Positions 1 to 10,514 of a stretch of 64,000 bases of DNA are shown here, piece after piece (the first letter of the stretch is position 1; each line of letters opens with the position of its first letter). This DNA is from Isoetes taiwanensis (lineage: Eukaryota > Streptophyta > Lycopodiopsida > Isoetales > Isoetaceae), in NCBI GenBank assembly GCA_021234155.1, contig JAJEKV010000090.1, positions 3,216,479 to 3,280,478 on the forward strand. Direction: 5' to 3'. A program made the translations under genes and the position numbers. Under the pieces are notes generated by a model. It had not been told where the DNA came from. It ran no database searches and saw nothing but the letters and a program-made list of their open reading frames with translations.

Positions 1-1173
1 CAAGATATATAAGGAAAAGAAAATCCACTATTTATAATTATTGCGTGCAATATCCACATGGGATCCGGTACCTCAACCGCCCCACACGCCCGGATGTTCC
101 ACGCGGCATGGGGAGATTGGCTGGAAAAGAGAAATAGGCTGGGGGTAGATAGGAAAATTTTTTGCACCCCTAAGCCCTATGGCACGATTCCCTAGGGAGC
201 AACTATAATGTCCAAAATAGAACCTTTTTTCAAATTTCTTTTTTCCTATGGGAATCTTTTTTTTCATTCTATGGGATTCTGGAATCTTTTCTTGCAATGG
301 AGCACTTTTGAATTTGGCAAAAAATGAAGCTAAGGAGTGGATGATGTGGCATTTGGAAATGATGACAAGGCTAGGTGGGTATGACATGGCAGATGGGGAT
401 GATGACGTGTCAGCCAACTTGAGCTTAAAAATTCTTTCTAGTCAAAAAGATTTTGAATGATATGGAGATGATGTGTATGATAAGTGTGGGGTGATGAGGT
501 GTCAATGGTGATGTGACAACAATGGTGCTAGTTTGATGCTTTGATATGGATTTTTTATTTGAACATGGGAGTTTGACATGACATGGCTAGAATGATGATG
601 TGTATGATGACTTGGCACATGAAGTGAGGTGTAAAGTGACTTGACCTATCAAGTGCTCATTTAGAAGCCAATTTCTTTTATGGAGCAACTTTTTAGCATC
701 TCCTATGGTACACTTGACTTTTGAACACTTCCCTTAGGAATTTTTGCAACCTTCTTTTAACTTTGGTCAAGTTGTATGAGATATTGACTTCTGAGCGAGA
801 TTATGACCAAGTCAAGTTACACTTGAACTTGTGGATGATGGAGCAAGTGGGTGTTTCATGAAGGTGTGTTTTGACTAGAAAGAACTTTCAAAGTCAAGTT
901 TGACTTTGAACAGTGTATGGGCAAGGAATCAAAGTTCAAAGGCACTTTAGGATGGTGGAGTAAATGGAGAAGGGGATCAAAATGCCAAGATCACAAATAG
1001 CTACATACCATGGAATGTTCTTCAAGGGGTCTTCTCTCTCTTCTTTTCTTCATTTCCTTTGCTTGTTTGACCTCTTGTATCTCTTGAGTGACTTGAGTCA
1101 ATTGTCCTTCCCTTGCTCTTCAAATTCTTGATGTATGCTAGTGTAGCATTTCCCTATTGTCTTTCAAACCAGA
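1..1173. other. No recognisable gene; flank of truncated gypsy element
   Basis: Short open frames here overlap on both strands and show no family motif. From about 460 to 660 the sequence is rich in GATGATGTG-like words. This side should hold the integrase core and 3' LTR of the neighbouring retrotransposon, but I see neither, so the element seems deleted rather than continuing here. Confidence 0.4.
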
Positions 1174-1740
1174 TCAAAATGAGAAGATTAGTGCAAAGAT
1201 GTGCTTAGCTCTTCCATGCTGCCATAGCATGGCAGCACTTATGACTTCCCACTTAGCATTTGGCACTGGCAACGGCTCCAAGGCTCCTGGGATTCGGAGT
1301 TGCTCCGCCTTAGTTTGCTGGCATATCTGGCACTCACGGATGTACCTTGCTATCTCCTTCTTCATGCCGGGCCAGAAGTAGCTGCTTCTAATCTTGAAGT
1401 ATGTCTTCATAAACCTTGCATGCCCTGCTATGGGACTATTGTGTGTATCATGGAGGATTAGCTTCCTTACTCCTGAAGACTCTGGTACACACAACTTGTT
1501 TTTATGGTATAGCAAGTTACCCTCCTTCTTATAGTGCCTGAACATCTCCCTTTCCTTATCAGTTCTGGCCTCCTTACAAAGACTTCCCCAAACTTCTTTA
1601 AAGTCAGGATCTGTTGGCAAGGCTTCTTCGATCTTCTTGCCATACTCACTTGTGAGCATTGATATGGCATTGCAATGCGTCCTGGTCTTCAATGGCTTCC
1701 TAGAAAGCGCATCTGCAACTACGTTGAGCTTGCCTGGCTT
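1174..1740 (-). pseudogene. Ty3/gypsy RNase H tail plus integrase HHCC zinc finger, truncated
   Basis: The frame runs from a VADALSRKP motif, which normally closes the RNase H/linker region, into an integrase N-terminal zinc-binding domain. The histidine pair (HDTHNSPIAGH), the YFWPGMKK motif and the CQIC cysteine pair are all visible. After a PVPNAKWEVIS motif, which normally leads into the DDE core, the frame becomes unrelated sequence and stops. The catalytic DDE residues are absent. A one-base frameshift near 1740 separates it from the upstream RNase H. The deletion breakpoint lies near 1235. Confidence 0.88.
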
Positions 1741-2061
1741 ATAAATATCTCGAAGTCATATTCTTCGAGGAATTCCATCCACCTCCTTTGTCTCAAATTG
1801 AGAAGTGGTTGTGTAAAAATATATTGGAGGCTTTAATGATCCGTATCTAGCTGGAACTTTCTTCCCAACAGATAGTGCCTCCAAATTCTTAAAGCTCTTA
1901 CTATAGCCAGAAGCTCCTGATCATGCGTCGGGTAGTGCTGCTCTGCCTCATTCATCTTCTTCGAGAGGCCACTACCCTTTTCTCCTGCATGAGGACTGCA
2001 CCTGTTGCTATCCTGCTAGCGTCTGTCACCACAAGCTTATCTTTGGCTGGATCTGGCAAGA
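1741..2061 (-). pseudogene. Ty3/gypsy RNase H remnant, frame-broken
   Basis: Minus-strand translation shows HYPTHDQELLAIV, then a RIWRHYLLGRKF motif and LDTDH, which are the conserved middle of the gypsy RNase H, followed by [14 protein letters not shown]. Stops and frameshifts separate these blocks, so no frame spans the domain. Position and order between RT and integrase agree with the family. Confidence 0.8.
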
Positions 2062-2424
2062 CTAGGACTGACTGACAGCTGTTATCAAAGCTTCTTTCAA
2101 GGTCTCAAATGCTGTATGGGCCTTCTTTTGCCAATGACTTGCCCAATCCTTTATTTTTCCTGCTTTGGTGAGGTCCGTCAATGACGCTGCTACCTTAGCA
2201 AAGTTCTTGATGAACTTCCTATAATACCCTGCTAGGCCAAGGAAACTCCTGACTTCATGGGTATTCTTCGGTGACGGCCAATCAATCACTGCTTCGAACT
2301 TCGCAGGATCCGTGGAGATGCCTTGTGCTGTGATCACATGCCCCAAGTACTCCACCCTTTCTGTTGCGAAGTGGCACTTGGATAGCTTCGCAAAGAGTTG
2401 ATGCCTTCTTAGCTTTTCAAGCAC
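2062..2424 (-). pseudogene. Ty3/gypsy reverse transcriptase, C-terminal part
   Basis: This holds the RT thumb/connection: LSKCHF, VEYLGHVI, DPAKFEAV, and the RSFLGLAGYYRKFI motif typical of gypsy polymerases. The first codons of the open frame, upstream of VLEKLRRHQ, come from the inserted TIR element at 2429-6504. The rest of RT lies beyond that insertion at 6509-7419. Joining at the target duplication would keep frame, which shows the insertion hit an otherwise readable RT. Confidence 0.92.
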
Positions 2425-2428
2425 CTTT

Positions 2429-2453
2429 AAGTCGTATTTAATTAAAGTGGGAC
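2429..2453 (+). repeat. Left 25-bp terminal inverted repeat
   Basis: This is an exact reverse complement of 6480-6504. It is followed by ACTCATTCCATTCCC, related to the TGGGACTC words near the other end. Confidence 0.9.
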
Positions 2454-2971
2454 TCATTCCATTCCCATTTTTTTTCGGAACCCTGTTAATTTACATGAAA
2501 AAGAGCACCCCGACCCGAAAACTATCCTTAATTCGATTTTTTGTCTAGAACTCTGCATCGAAGCTTTCCTCCAGTTTTCCCTGATTAGTGAGTCGAGAAC
2601 AAGAACAATGCAACTGAAACAAAGGAAATTCATTAAAGATTGAAATCAAAGTTCTAGATTGAAACCAAAGTTTACAATGGTTGAAGATACCATGATGGTC
2701 GGGCTGACACAAATATTACATCATCTTCGCACACAGACCACCTACTGGGAACAACATACAGAGCAAGGTCTGAGGCGTTCCAAGCCACAAGAGCAACTTG
2801 AAGAGAATAGAAATCTGAACACGCTAGCCTGACATGGCTCCCGATCATGTCCTTTCTGTTCGCGATTTGTACTGGGAAAGGCAAAATCAAGTTAGTGCAA
2901 GTGATGCTACAGACAATACAAATAAGAAAACAACCAGTTCTAAGGGCCATTTCTGAAGAATGTAGGTATGA

Positions 2972-3670
2972 GGCCTTTCTCGACTCGCGAGTCGAGAAAG
3001 GCCCCTCTGATGTAGCTTAGAGCCCAAAAAAACAAAAAAACAAGGAAAAAAAAATTCCTTCTTTTTCTAAGTAGGCAAAAAAAAAAAATTTTTTGAGGGC
3101 CTTTCTCGACTCGCGAGTCGAGAAAGACCCTGAAGGCCCCTCTAATGGCCTTTCTCGACTCGCGAGTCGAGAAACGTAGCTCAGAGTAAAAAAAAAATTT
3201 TTTTTTTTTTTTTTTTAACTAGGAAAAAAAAAGTTTTTTTTTCAAGAATTTTTTTTTTAAGGGCCTTTCTCGACTCGTGGGTCGAGAAAAGCATCTGAGA
3301 GTAAAAAAACGCAGTTTTGGGGGGTTGAGAAAGGAAGCTCAAAGCGAAAAACGCAGGTCTTAGGGGTTAGAAGGCCTTTCTCGACTCGCGAGTCGAGAAA
3401 GGCAGCTCAAAGCGAAAAACGCAGGTTTTAAGGGTTAGAAGGCCTTTCTCGACTCGCGAGTCGAGAAAGGCAGCTCAAAGCGAAAAACGCAGGTTTTAAG
3501 GGTTAGAAGGCCTTTCTCGACTCGCGAGTCGAGAAAGGCAGCTCAAAGCGAAAAACGCAGGTTTTAGGGGTCAAAAGACCTTTCTCGACTCGCGAGTCGA
3601 GAAAGGCAGCTCAAAGCGAAAAAACACAGGTTTGAGGGTCTTTCTCAACTCGCGAGTCGAGAAAGGCAGT
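2972..3670. repeat. Array of 32-bp perfect palindromes, 68-bp period
   Basis: The half-site GGCCTTTCTCGACTCG followed by its exact reverse complement forms a 32-bp palindrome at 2972-3003. Further copies, perfect or with few changes, start near 3098, 3147, 3262, 3373, 3441, 3509, 3577 and 3638. From 3373 to 3577 the spacing is exactly 68 bp, with the spacer AGCTCAAAGCGAAAAACGC conserved. The array lies wholly inside the TIR element. Confidence 0.95.
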
Positions 3671-4185
3671 TCTAAGGCCCTTCAAAGTAAAAAATATAGG
3701 TCTGAGTGGAAAACATAGTTCTAAGGCCCTTCAAAATAAAAAAACGCAGGTCTAAGGCCCTTCAAGATGAAAAACACAAGTCTAAGGCCATTTGGAGTGA
3801 AAAACACAACAAGTCCGAGAAGGTCGAAAATGAATAACCTTCAAACATCATATCATATTACTATACCTTTGTTCACATGTGATCAAACATACAACAAATG
3901 TGGCGAACCTACTTGCCTACTTGTCTCCCTTTTTTAATATGTCAATGTTTATCTATAGCTTTATTCAAAGATAGCTTTCTTAAATGAAACAGTATATACT
4001 ATGTATTTTCTAATAAGACAATATCCTATACTATGTATTTTTCAATAAACACAATATCCTATGTATTTTCTATGAAAAAATACCCTCCCCATAAATTTCC
4101 TATGTATTTTCCAGTAATGCCTAATGCACATGTAAATAGCAACATATGCATGCACCTATAATACACATTATAACTTAAAAATAAT

Positions 4186-4265
4186 TTACCCTTATAACTA
4201 ATAATAATGCACCATATAAATATACTTACCCTTATAACTAATAATAATGCACCATATAAATATTA
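4186..4265. repeat. 40-bp direct duplication
   Basis: Two adjacent copies of a 40-bp AT-rich unit beginning TTACCCTTATAACTAATA, inside the TIR element. Confidence 0.9.
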
Positions 4266-5100
4266 TGCCCACGTGACTTATTTTCAAGACTCGCTTTACT
4301 CTACTCTACGGGACTTATTTTCAAGACTCTTATACCCCGCCTTTTTTTCCCCCCAATATTTGAATTTTGAAATTTGGTACACACCTTTGTGCCGCAGATG
4401 CTTTTGTACCACCGGCAGATCTGCAACCAAGAATTCGTCTGAGAATCCATCGGAAGGAGAACGACAGAGCTGTAAGGATTTCTTCAATATCTCACCGATT
4501 TTTCTCAACAATACTGGTAAGGATTTCGTCAATATCTCACCGATTTCAGATAGAAGCCACAGGGCATAAAATATTCAGCAACAATGAAGGATCCGGCTGA
4601 AAACAGGGACTCTGCCGACAGAAAGGGCATAAAGGAAGAAGAACAACGAAAGAACTAGTCGCAGCTCTCCTTTGCCTTGTGGACTACAGAATGCTTTTTG
4701 ATTTTCGTCTTCTTTACTCTGCAGCAGAGCCGGAACTCGGATCGGCCTTTTGGGACTCTCAATTCGGCTCCCCTGTTCCTCTGGCTGCATAGACCCTATC
4801 TGGCTGCATAGACATTGGCTATATTTATATTTCTGCATGACTGCCCAGAATCGGCCATGGCTGCAAAGAATCGGCCCCAAGCAAAGAGCAAAGTATTGCT
4901 CCTCCAAGCAAAGAATCGGCCAAGCAGTATTGCTCCTCCAAGCAAAGAATCGGCCAAGCAAAGAATTCGGCTCCCCTGTTCCTCTGCAGGCCCTGCGATG
5001 TTGCGGTGAAGATCGGCTATGGAAATGAAGGTCGGCTATGGCTGGGGCGTCCTCTTAGTAGTTGCTCTGTTTGCTTTGCTAATCATTGCCTTTGCTTTGC

Positions 5101-5270
5101 AGATCTTCAAGCCCTGAAAAAACAGAGCCAATTAGAAGATCCAACTCGACTGTGAGCCCTGTTTCGTCGCATTCGTTGCCATTGAAGATCTTCAAGCCCT
5201 CAAAAAACAGAGCCCGACCAGAAGATCCAACTCCGGCTGTGAGGCTGTTTCGTCACCAAATGTGTTCCAT
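5101..5270. repeat. 85-bp imperfect direct duplication
   Basis: AGATCTTCAAGCCCT recurs at 5186 with the following AACAGAGCC and AGAAGATCCAACTC, a period of 85 bp. The surrounding region (4860-4990) also has short repeats of AAGCAAAGAATCGGCC. No protein family was recognised. Confidence 0.8.
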
Positions 5271-6059
5271 CGCCAAGCATCTGTTCGCCAAGCCAAGCCA
5301 GGCCATCTTTTGCCATGCTTCGCTCTTTTCGCCATGCTTCTGCTCTGTTTGGCAAGCATTGAACAAGCCAAGCCAAGTCCTCTGTGCTTGGCATTCTTTG
5401 CTTGGAAAAAACCCTTCAGAAGAAGAAGGTTTCGCTGAAGCAGGTTCTCTGAAGCAGTGTTCTCTGAAGCAGGTTCATGCTCTTCCGTCCACGCTTGCGG
5501 TTGGAAAATTGGAAAGCGTTGAGAGGGGTGCGAAAAAAAAAGAAAGGAGAACAGACGATTGAGGAGAGCGGATCAGAAAGGGCAGATCAAGACTTGTAGC
5601 AGGGATCGTAGTACTGGAACCGGTGTGCATAAACCGTCAGAGGCTTCTTGTTTGTTTTGGGAGAGATTCGATTGGCTGCGTAGATTTACCTGCCGGATCT
5701 GCTGTCTGCACTTCTCAGGTTCTGCCAAGCAAGTTCGGGATGCGGGTTAGAACGATTCGCAAAGAAGAACTGCCCCAGCCGGAAGTGTTTGCTGGGCCGA
5801 TCAGACGGGCTATTTTTTTTATTGCTCTTTTCGTGCATATGTTTGATCTTTGGCCTTTGTCTCTAAAAATAGTTGGATGCCTTGGATGCTTAAAAAAATA
5901 GTTCGCCTTTAGGTGCATAGCCTATCTTTGGATCTTTGGCCATTCTCGCCTAGCTAGGCGAGAAATTTTCTCTTTTATTGTTTAATTAATTGTATTTATT
6001 ATATTATATTATTTATAAAATAGTATTTATTGATTTAAAATTAATTTAATTCATTACCT

Positions 6060-6350
6060 TTATGTTTGGGCCGGTTTGCCTCTCCCCTCCCCCATCTTTT
6101 GTCGACTTTCTTTGCACCTCCTCTCCTTTTCCATGACTTGCCCCTCCCCTTTGCCCCTCCTCTTGTTTGCCCCTCCTCCTCTTTTCCATGACTTGCCCCT
6201 CCCCTCCTCCTCTTTGCCCCCCCCTCTCCCCTCCCCCTGCCTCTCCTACCTCTCCCTCCCTGTGCTCCTTTGCCTCCCTCCCTCCCTCCATCCTCCCTCC
6301 CTTCCATCTCCTCTTCCTTCCTACCATTCTTTCTCCACCATCTCCCCTTC
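6060..6350. repeat. Pyrimidine-rich low-complexity tract
   Basis: Nearly continuous CCCCTCC/CTTCC sequence on the plus strand. Open frames on both strands (Pro/Ser-rich or Gly/Arg-rich) follow from composition and are not genes. Confidence 0.9.
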
Positions 6351-6479
6351 GTTTCTCAGATTGTTCTTTGTAAATGTTACTGTTGTTTTTATGAAGAAAA
6401 AATTCTATTCAACATTCAATTCAAAAAACAAAAAATGTTTGAGTCCCATTTTCAGTCTGAGTCCCAAAATTCGAGATTT

Positions 6480-6504
6480 GTCCCACTTTAATTAAATACG
6501 ACTT
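6480..6504 (-). repeat. Right 25-bp terminal inverted repeat
   Basis: Exact reverse complement of 2429-2453, directly followed by the CTTT target duplication at 6505-6508. Confidence 0.9.
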
Positions 6505-6508
6505 CTTT

Positions 6509-7419
6509 CTTAAGTGCTGGACATGCTCCTGTAGGGACTTGCTGTAAACTAGAATATCATCAAACAAAACTATGATGAAAGAGTCTAGGAATTCACGGAA
6601 AATATCGTTCATGAGCCTCATGAAAGTTGCCGGAGCATTCGACAACCCGAATGGCATCACCGTGAACTCGTAGTGACCATATCTTGTCCTGAAGGCAGAC
6701 TTATGGATGTCCTCTTCTTTGATCCTGATTTGGTGATACCCTGATCTCAGATCTACCTTGGAAAAGATCTTCGCTCCTTGCAATTGGTCCATTAGATCAT
6801 CTGATCTAGGTAAAGCATACTTGTTTTTGATGGTGTGCTTGTTTAATTGACAATAGTCAATGCACATCCTAAGGCTTCCATCCTTCTTCTTCACAAAAAG
6901 GATAGGCGCTCCAAGAGGAGAGACACTAGGTCTTATGAACCCTAGGTCTAGCAATTCTTGCAGTTGCTTCTTCAGTTCCGTCAACTCTTGGGTCGACATT
7001 CTGTAGGGCGCCTTGCTTGTTGGCTTAGTCCCTGGCTCAAGTGCTATTTCACACTCGACTCCTCTGTAAGGTGGAAGCTGTTTAATCTCATCAGGAAACA
7101 AGTCATGGAATTCCTTCACTAACTTTGCTATAGGCTTTGGGAGCTTGCTCAATGTTTTGGCCTCTTTCTCTTCTTCTGGCTCTTGGTCGTCGACCTCAAG
7201 TTTAAGGAGATAGGCCACTTGCTCTTTCCTTATGCATTTAAGTAACTTCTCACTAGACATACATTGCATGATTGAGGTGACTTCTTTACCTGTTATCTCA
7301 ATGATCTTGCCTTCTGGCGTTGTTAAGGTCACCTTCCGCTTCTCACAATCAATGACGGCTCCTGCTGGTCCAAGATATTCCATGCCTATTATCAAATCAT
7401 ATTTGTCGATGTTCATCAC
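6509..7419 (-). pseudogene. Ty3/gypsy protease-RT linker and reverse transcriptase N-terminal part
   Basis: The frame reads [12 protein letters not shown] (end of protease), a linker, [15 protein letters not shown], then RT fingers and palm: [62 protein letters not shown] and the catalytic [10 protein letters not shown]. The YxDD-type box reads FDD where most gypsy elements have IDD, but both catalytic aspartates remain. The natural frame ends at HVQHLRK, where the TIR element interrupts; residues after that are element sequence. A frameshift near 7420 separates it from the protease frame. Confidence 0.95.
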
Positions 7420-8309
7420 TTCAGCTCCCAGGCTACATTGATACCTGGCAAGTCTACGTTGAAGTTGATCCTCTTCCCTGCTGTGTGTCGGACTGCTCCA
7501 CTAGCCAAGACAACTGGCCTAGGCTTGGACTTCAAAGGCTTCAGCTTCAACATCTGTACCATCCTTGGCGAAGCAAAGTTGTGGGTGCTCCCTGTATCTA
7601 TCAAGACTATGAAAGATTTTGCTTGGGCTTTCCCGGTTGTCGAGATGACTTGATACTGGCTTTCGGCGTTCTCAGTGTCAATGGCGGAAAAAATATGGCA
7701 CTCACCCTGGATATAGTCTGGTGCGTCCTCCTCGCCAGCGTCCGTGGGTGTCTCCCATCCCATCTCCGCTAATGCCGCGTTCATCACCAAGGGACAGTTG
7801 TTTGTTCTATGCCCTGGCTGGAAACACCTAAAGCATAGCTGCTTTTCTATGCATTCCTGCTTCTTCTCTTTGGGAATAGATTGCAAAAATTGTTTTACTG
7901 CCTTTGAATAGTTGGAACCCCCTCCCTGCTCTTTGAAGATCACCTGCTTCTTATCCTGCTTGCCAAAGTTTGCATTGCCATGCTTCCCATAGTTAGCATT
8001 GTATTGAGGCCTGCTAGCTGCTGGGCTTGCCGTTCCTGGGCTATAGCCTCCCGTGCCCTTTCCTTTATCCTGATAGTACTGCTGCCTTGGTGCATTCTCT
8101 TGGTGTCCCGTTCCTTGCAGGCTGACTGCTTTGGATTCTGCTTCTGACACCGTCCTAGGGTTTATTGCTCTTACTAGCTTCCGGATCTCCTCATTCAGCC
8201 CTTCTATGTAACCCTCAACTGCGTGTCTTTCACTCAACTTCGGCACATAAAGCCTTAGTCTCATGAATTCTTCCGTGTACTTCTGAACTGATTTATTGCC
8301 CTGCTGCAA
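7416..8309 (-). pseudogene. Ty3/gypsy gag C-terminus (zinc knuckle) and aspartic protease
   Basis: After the gag tail there is a CCHC zinc knuckle, CFRCFQPGHRTNNC (CX2CX4HX4C), the RNA-binding part of nucleocapsid. It is followed about 70 residues later by the protease active site FIVLIDTGSTHNFAS. An in-frame TAA at 8313-8315 separates it from the gag core, and a frameshift just past WELK separates it from RT. Gly, Gln and Lys-rich sequence lies between the two domains. Confidence 0.93.
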
Positions 8310-8312
8310 CCT

Positions 8313-8828
8313 TTAAAACTGCTGCATCATGTGACACTTGTGTTCTCTTGGCACATAATGACGCTTGAATGCCCTAGCAAACTTCTTGAACCTGCAACTG
8401 TCCCTGCTTAGTCCATGTGCTTTGGCGTAGCCTTTCCACCAAATCCTGGCGGCTTCCTTCAGGTTGGCTGTAGCTACTCTGCCTTTGTCCTTGTCTTTCA
8501 TGATGTAGGCATTGCCATACTCTCTCATTTCGTCTAGCCATGCCTCTGCCTCCATCCCGGACCTGTTATCTCCCGAGAATTGTTCCAACTTTCTTGCTTT
8601 CCATACGTTACTGAGCGCTGTCGACCTTATTCTGATAGTCAGATTGTGTCCTGCCCCTATCATGGTTTGGACCCTCCCGGCAGTCCTGCCTCTCCTCCTC
8701 CTGCTCTTCCGATCCGGAATCAGAGTCTGAACTAGAGTCGGAGGACCCCGTGCTAGGTGATCTCCTTCTCCGGCTTCTCTTCCTTGGCTGAACTGTTCGG
8801 CCGGCTGGGGTTTATGGCAGTTGCACAT
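8313..8828 (-). pseudogene. Ty3/gypsy gag core domain
   Basis: The core shows LEQFSGDN, AEAWLDEM, ATANLKEAARIWWKGY and FKRHYVPREHK, which match the retrotransposon gag (Retrotrans_gag) pattern of W-x-F-ending helices. It ends with MMQQF and an in-frame TAA. The same frame continues directly with RLQQGNKSVQKYTEEF, so the stop is a point change or a readthrough site rather than a deletion. Confidence 0.85.
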
Positions 8829-9111
8829 TCTGGTCCTGTCCTCCTGTTGCTGCTCCTGCCAGCAATGCTCTTATCTCATGAATGTCTGTCTTAATCTGGG
8901 ATAGCTCCTCTTCTGGTGTTGGTGCATCAAACTCTTGGTACAGATTTCTTGGTTGGAATTGCCTTGGCGGAGTGCGCTCTTGCTCACGTTGTCCTTGTTC
9001 CTCAACATTCCTAGGTGCTCTAGCTGCATCCACATTAGATTGAACTCTGATGATTAGTTCCTTGTTTGGGTTGTTGCACTGGTTTGTTTGATGATGCAAT
9101 TGTGGGGGCAA
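8812..9111 (-). pseudogene. Putative gag N-terminal segment
   Basis: An open frame begins MPPQLHHQTNQC and contains PTPEEELSQIKTDIHEIRAL, a coiled segment that often precedes gag in plant gypsy elements. It overlaps the gag core by 17 bp in another frame, so a frameshift is likely. No domain is recognisable on its own; the assignment rests on position. Confidence 0.5.
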
Positions 9112-9329
9112 AATTATGTGTCAAGAAAACATAATTAAGATCACTGTTTATATTCATGGATGTAATATTATTTATACATTTAAGATATTAGTCATGGAAA
9201 TTGAAAACATTTTTAATTCTATTCTTGAAATTTCTTCAAGTAGTCCGGGTTGTCCTCCAAAAATTTCTTCACTTCGGCCGTGCTGATTGTTTGCCCTAAG
9301 TTCCTCAGGATATTTGTGGTCGTGCCTCT

Positions 9330-10514
9330 TTAAAGTGCGGTCATCAAGTCTTCAATCCTACAGGCTGCAGTAACTGCCAATCTGCCCTGTCGTCTATAGG
9401 GAACTGCGAAGTCGAAGATGCTCAATGCTATTGTTCTCTTGACAAGGATGACATGATCGATGTTTGGGGCCATACGAGCATGACTTCCGAATCCTGAGAG
9501 AGCAATGAGCATGAAGACTCCTTCTTCACTCCGTGGGCTGAATTGGCGGTGTATAACCGCTATCCTTCCATCAATGAGCAAGGGGAGGTAGAACCTAAGG
9601 GCTTTGTCATGCCCTGCCTCTTCATCGGATCTGAACGCTGCTCTGTGTCTTCCGGAGTACTCATCAACCGGTACTTCCACCATCTCTCTGTAATCGCGGT
9701 ACATGGAAGCTGTCAGGTTGATGCCACCTTCAGCTAGTTCTGGGTCCGATGTCGAGGTGCTAGGTAGGAGCACGGACGTTGATTTTCCTCTGATTCCCAT
9801 GCGCTCCTGAATTGCTAAGAACTCCTCTTCCGAGGGCAACTCCTGTTCAGCCATCATCTGTCTGATGCCGGTGTAGGCTTCTATATCCATTGACGTCTGA
9901 CCAGTGTATGTCCGGGCTTCCCTTATGCTAATGGGAAAGTCTTGTGTTTCCCGGTCAATGAAGTCGTCAAGGTCTGGTTCTTGCCGTAGGAGATGCAGAA
10001 GTTCGTCTATTCTATAACCCCTGTCTCGGCACTCTGGGAGATTCTTGATGTCGTGGAGGCTTAAGTATGCCTCCCCTTGGATAATCACTGGGGTCAAGCT
10101 TGTGATGCCTTGCCCAAGTTGTGGGGCTATTCTTGTGGCTCTTAGCCCTTCTTCGAAGCTTTGGAGCTGCTGCTCTGCTTGCTGCCTTTCTTGTACTAAG
10201 TCGACGTCGACGATATCTTCTGCGTTCGACTCGCGTCCTTCCTCTTCTTCTTCCTCTGCCTCCTTGTATGCAAGGCGCATCTGCTCTTCTTCAGCTGCTG
10301 CCATGGCCATAGGTTCGACGTCTAAGGGTTGCACAGATGGTTCTCCTATATGGGTTTGGGCTCGATGAGATAGAAAAATAGCTACGGCTGCGGTGTAAGA
10401 AAAGTATCTCCTCCGATTGACAGATATGGACATGTAGTTAGGCAAGCAGCTAGCCTTGTTTTCTAGGTACTTGTCTATATTGGGGATGTCTTGCAGAGCT
10501 ATCTTGAGGGCCAT
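9330..10514 (-). CDS. Unrecognised 394-aa protein (ORF2), acidic middle
   Basis: The start ATG at 10514 lies in GCATGGCC and overlaps the end of ORF1 by 16 bp. The product begins MALKIALQDIPNIDKY. It has an acidic Glu-rich stretch (KEAEEEEEEGRESNAED) near residues 85-105, a helical Gln/Glu-rich part (VQERQQAEQQLQSFEEG), and a C-terminal part with mixed hydrophobic blocks. No family was recognised and no membrane segment or signal peptide is obvious. The next frame downstream on the same strand is the gypsy gag, 218 bp away, so the ORFs could once have been an accessory region of that element or an independent gene. The tandem duplication begins inside this ORF at 9953, so unit B holds only its 5' portion. 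Confidence 0.55.
   Translation of the reverse strand: MALKIALQDIPNIDKYLENKASCLPNYMSISVNRRRYFSYTAAVAIFLSHRAQTHIGEPSVQPLDVEPMAMAAAEEEQMRLAYKEAEEEEEEGRESNAEDIVDVDLVQERQQAEQQLQSFEEGLRATRIAPQLGQGITSLTPVIIQGEAYLSLHDIKNLPECRDRGYRIDELLHLLRQEPDLDDFIDRETQDFPISIREARTYTGQTSMDIEAYTGIRQMMAEQELPSEEEFLAIQERMGIRGKSTSVLLPSTSTSDPELAEGGINLTASMYRDYREMVEVPVDEYSGRHRAAFRSDEEAGHDKALRFYLPLLIDGRIAVIHRQFSPRSEEGVFMLIALSGFGSHARMAPNIDHVILVKRTIALSIFDFAVPYRRQGRLAVTAACRIEDLMTAL

Larger units (their letters stand above)
2429..6504. mobile_element. Non-autonomous TIR DNA element inserted in RT
   Basis: A 4,076-bp segment is bounded by perfect 25-bp inverted repeats (2429-2453 and 6480-6504, outer end AAGTCGTATTTAATT) and flanked by CTTT at 2425-2428 and 6505-6508, a 4-bp target duplication. 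Removing the element and one CTTT restores the RT reading frame exactly. Subterminal TGGGACTC words recur just inside both ends. No transposase, RT or other known domain was found inside. The interior has a palindrome array, T-rich runs, small direct duplications and a pyrimidine tract. A 4-bp duplication and these ends fit no superfamily I can name with confidence. Confidence 0.85.
1174..9111 (-). mobile_element. Ty3/gypsy LTR retrotransposon, decayed and interrupted
   Basis: Read on the minus strand the order is gag (9111-8313), zinc knuckle and aspartic protease (8309-7416), reverse transcriptase (7419-6509, resuming at 2424), RNase H (about 2000-1740) and integrase zinc finger (1740-1174). 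Integrase after RT and RNase H defines Ty3/gypsy (Metaviridae). The HHCC finger followed by a YFWPGMKK-type motif resembles chromoviruses, but no chromodomain is present to confirm this. I found no LTR, primer-binding site or polypurine tract. The coding line is broken by frameshifts near 8820, 7420 and 1740, an in-frame TAA at 8313-8315, loss of the integrase core, and a 4,076-bp insertion in RT. It cannot act autonomously as read. Confidence 0.93.

Noticed and set aside
3373-3670. Possible CRISPR array
   Set aside because: The unit is a 68-bp tandem repeat whose spacers are also repeated; it sits in a plant transposon with no cas genes.
6041-6495. Long open frames rich in Pro/Ser or Gly/Arg
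   Set aside because: They are read-outs of a pyrimidine tract and are open on several frames because of composition.
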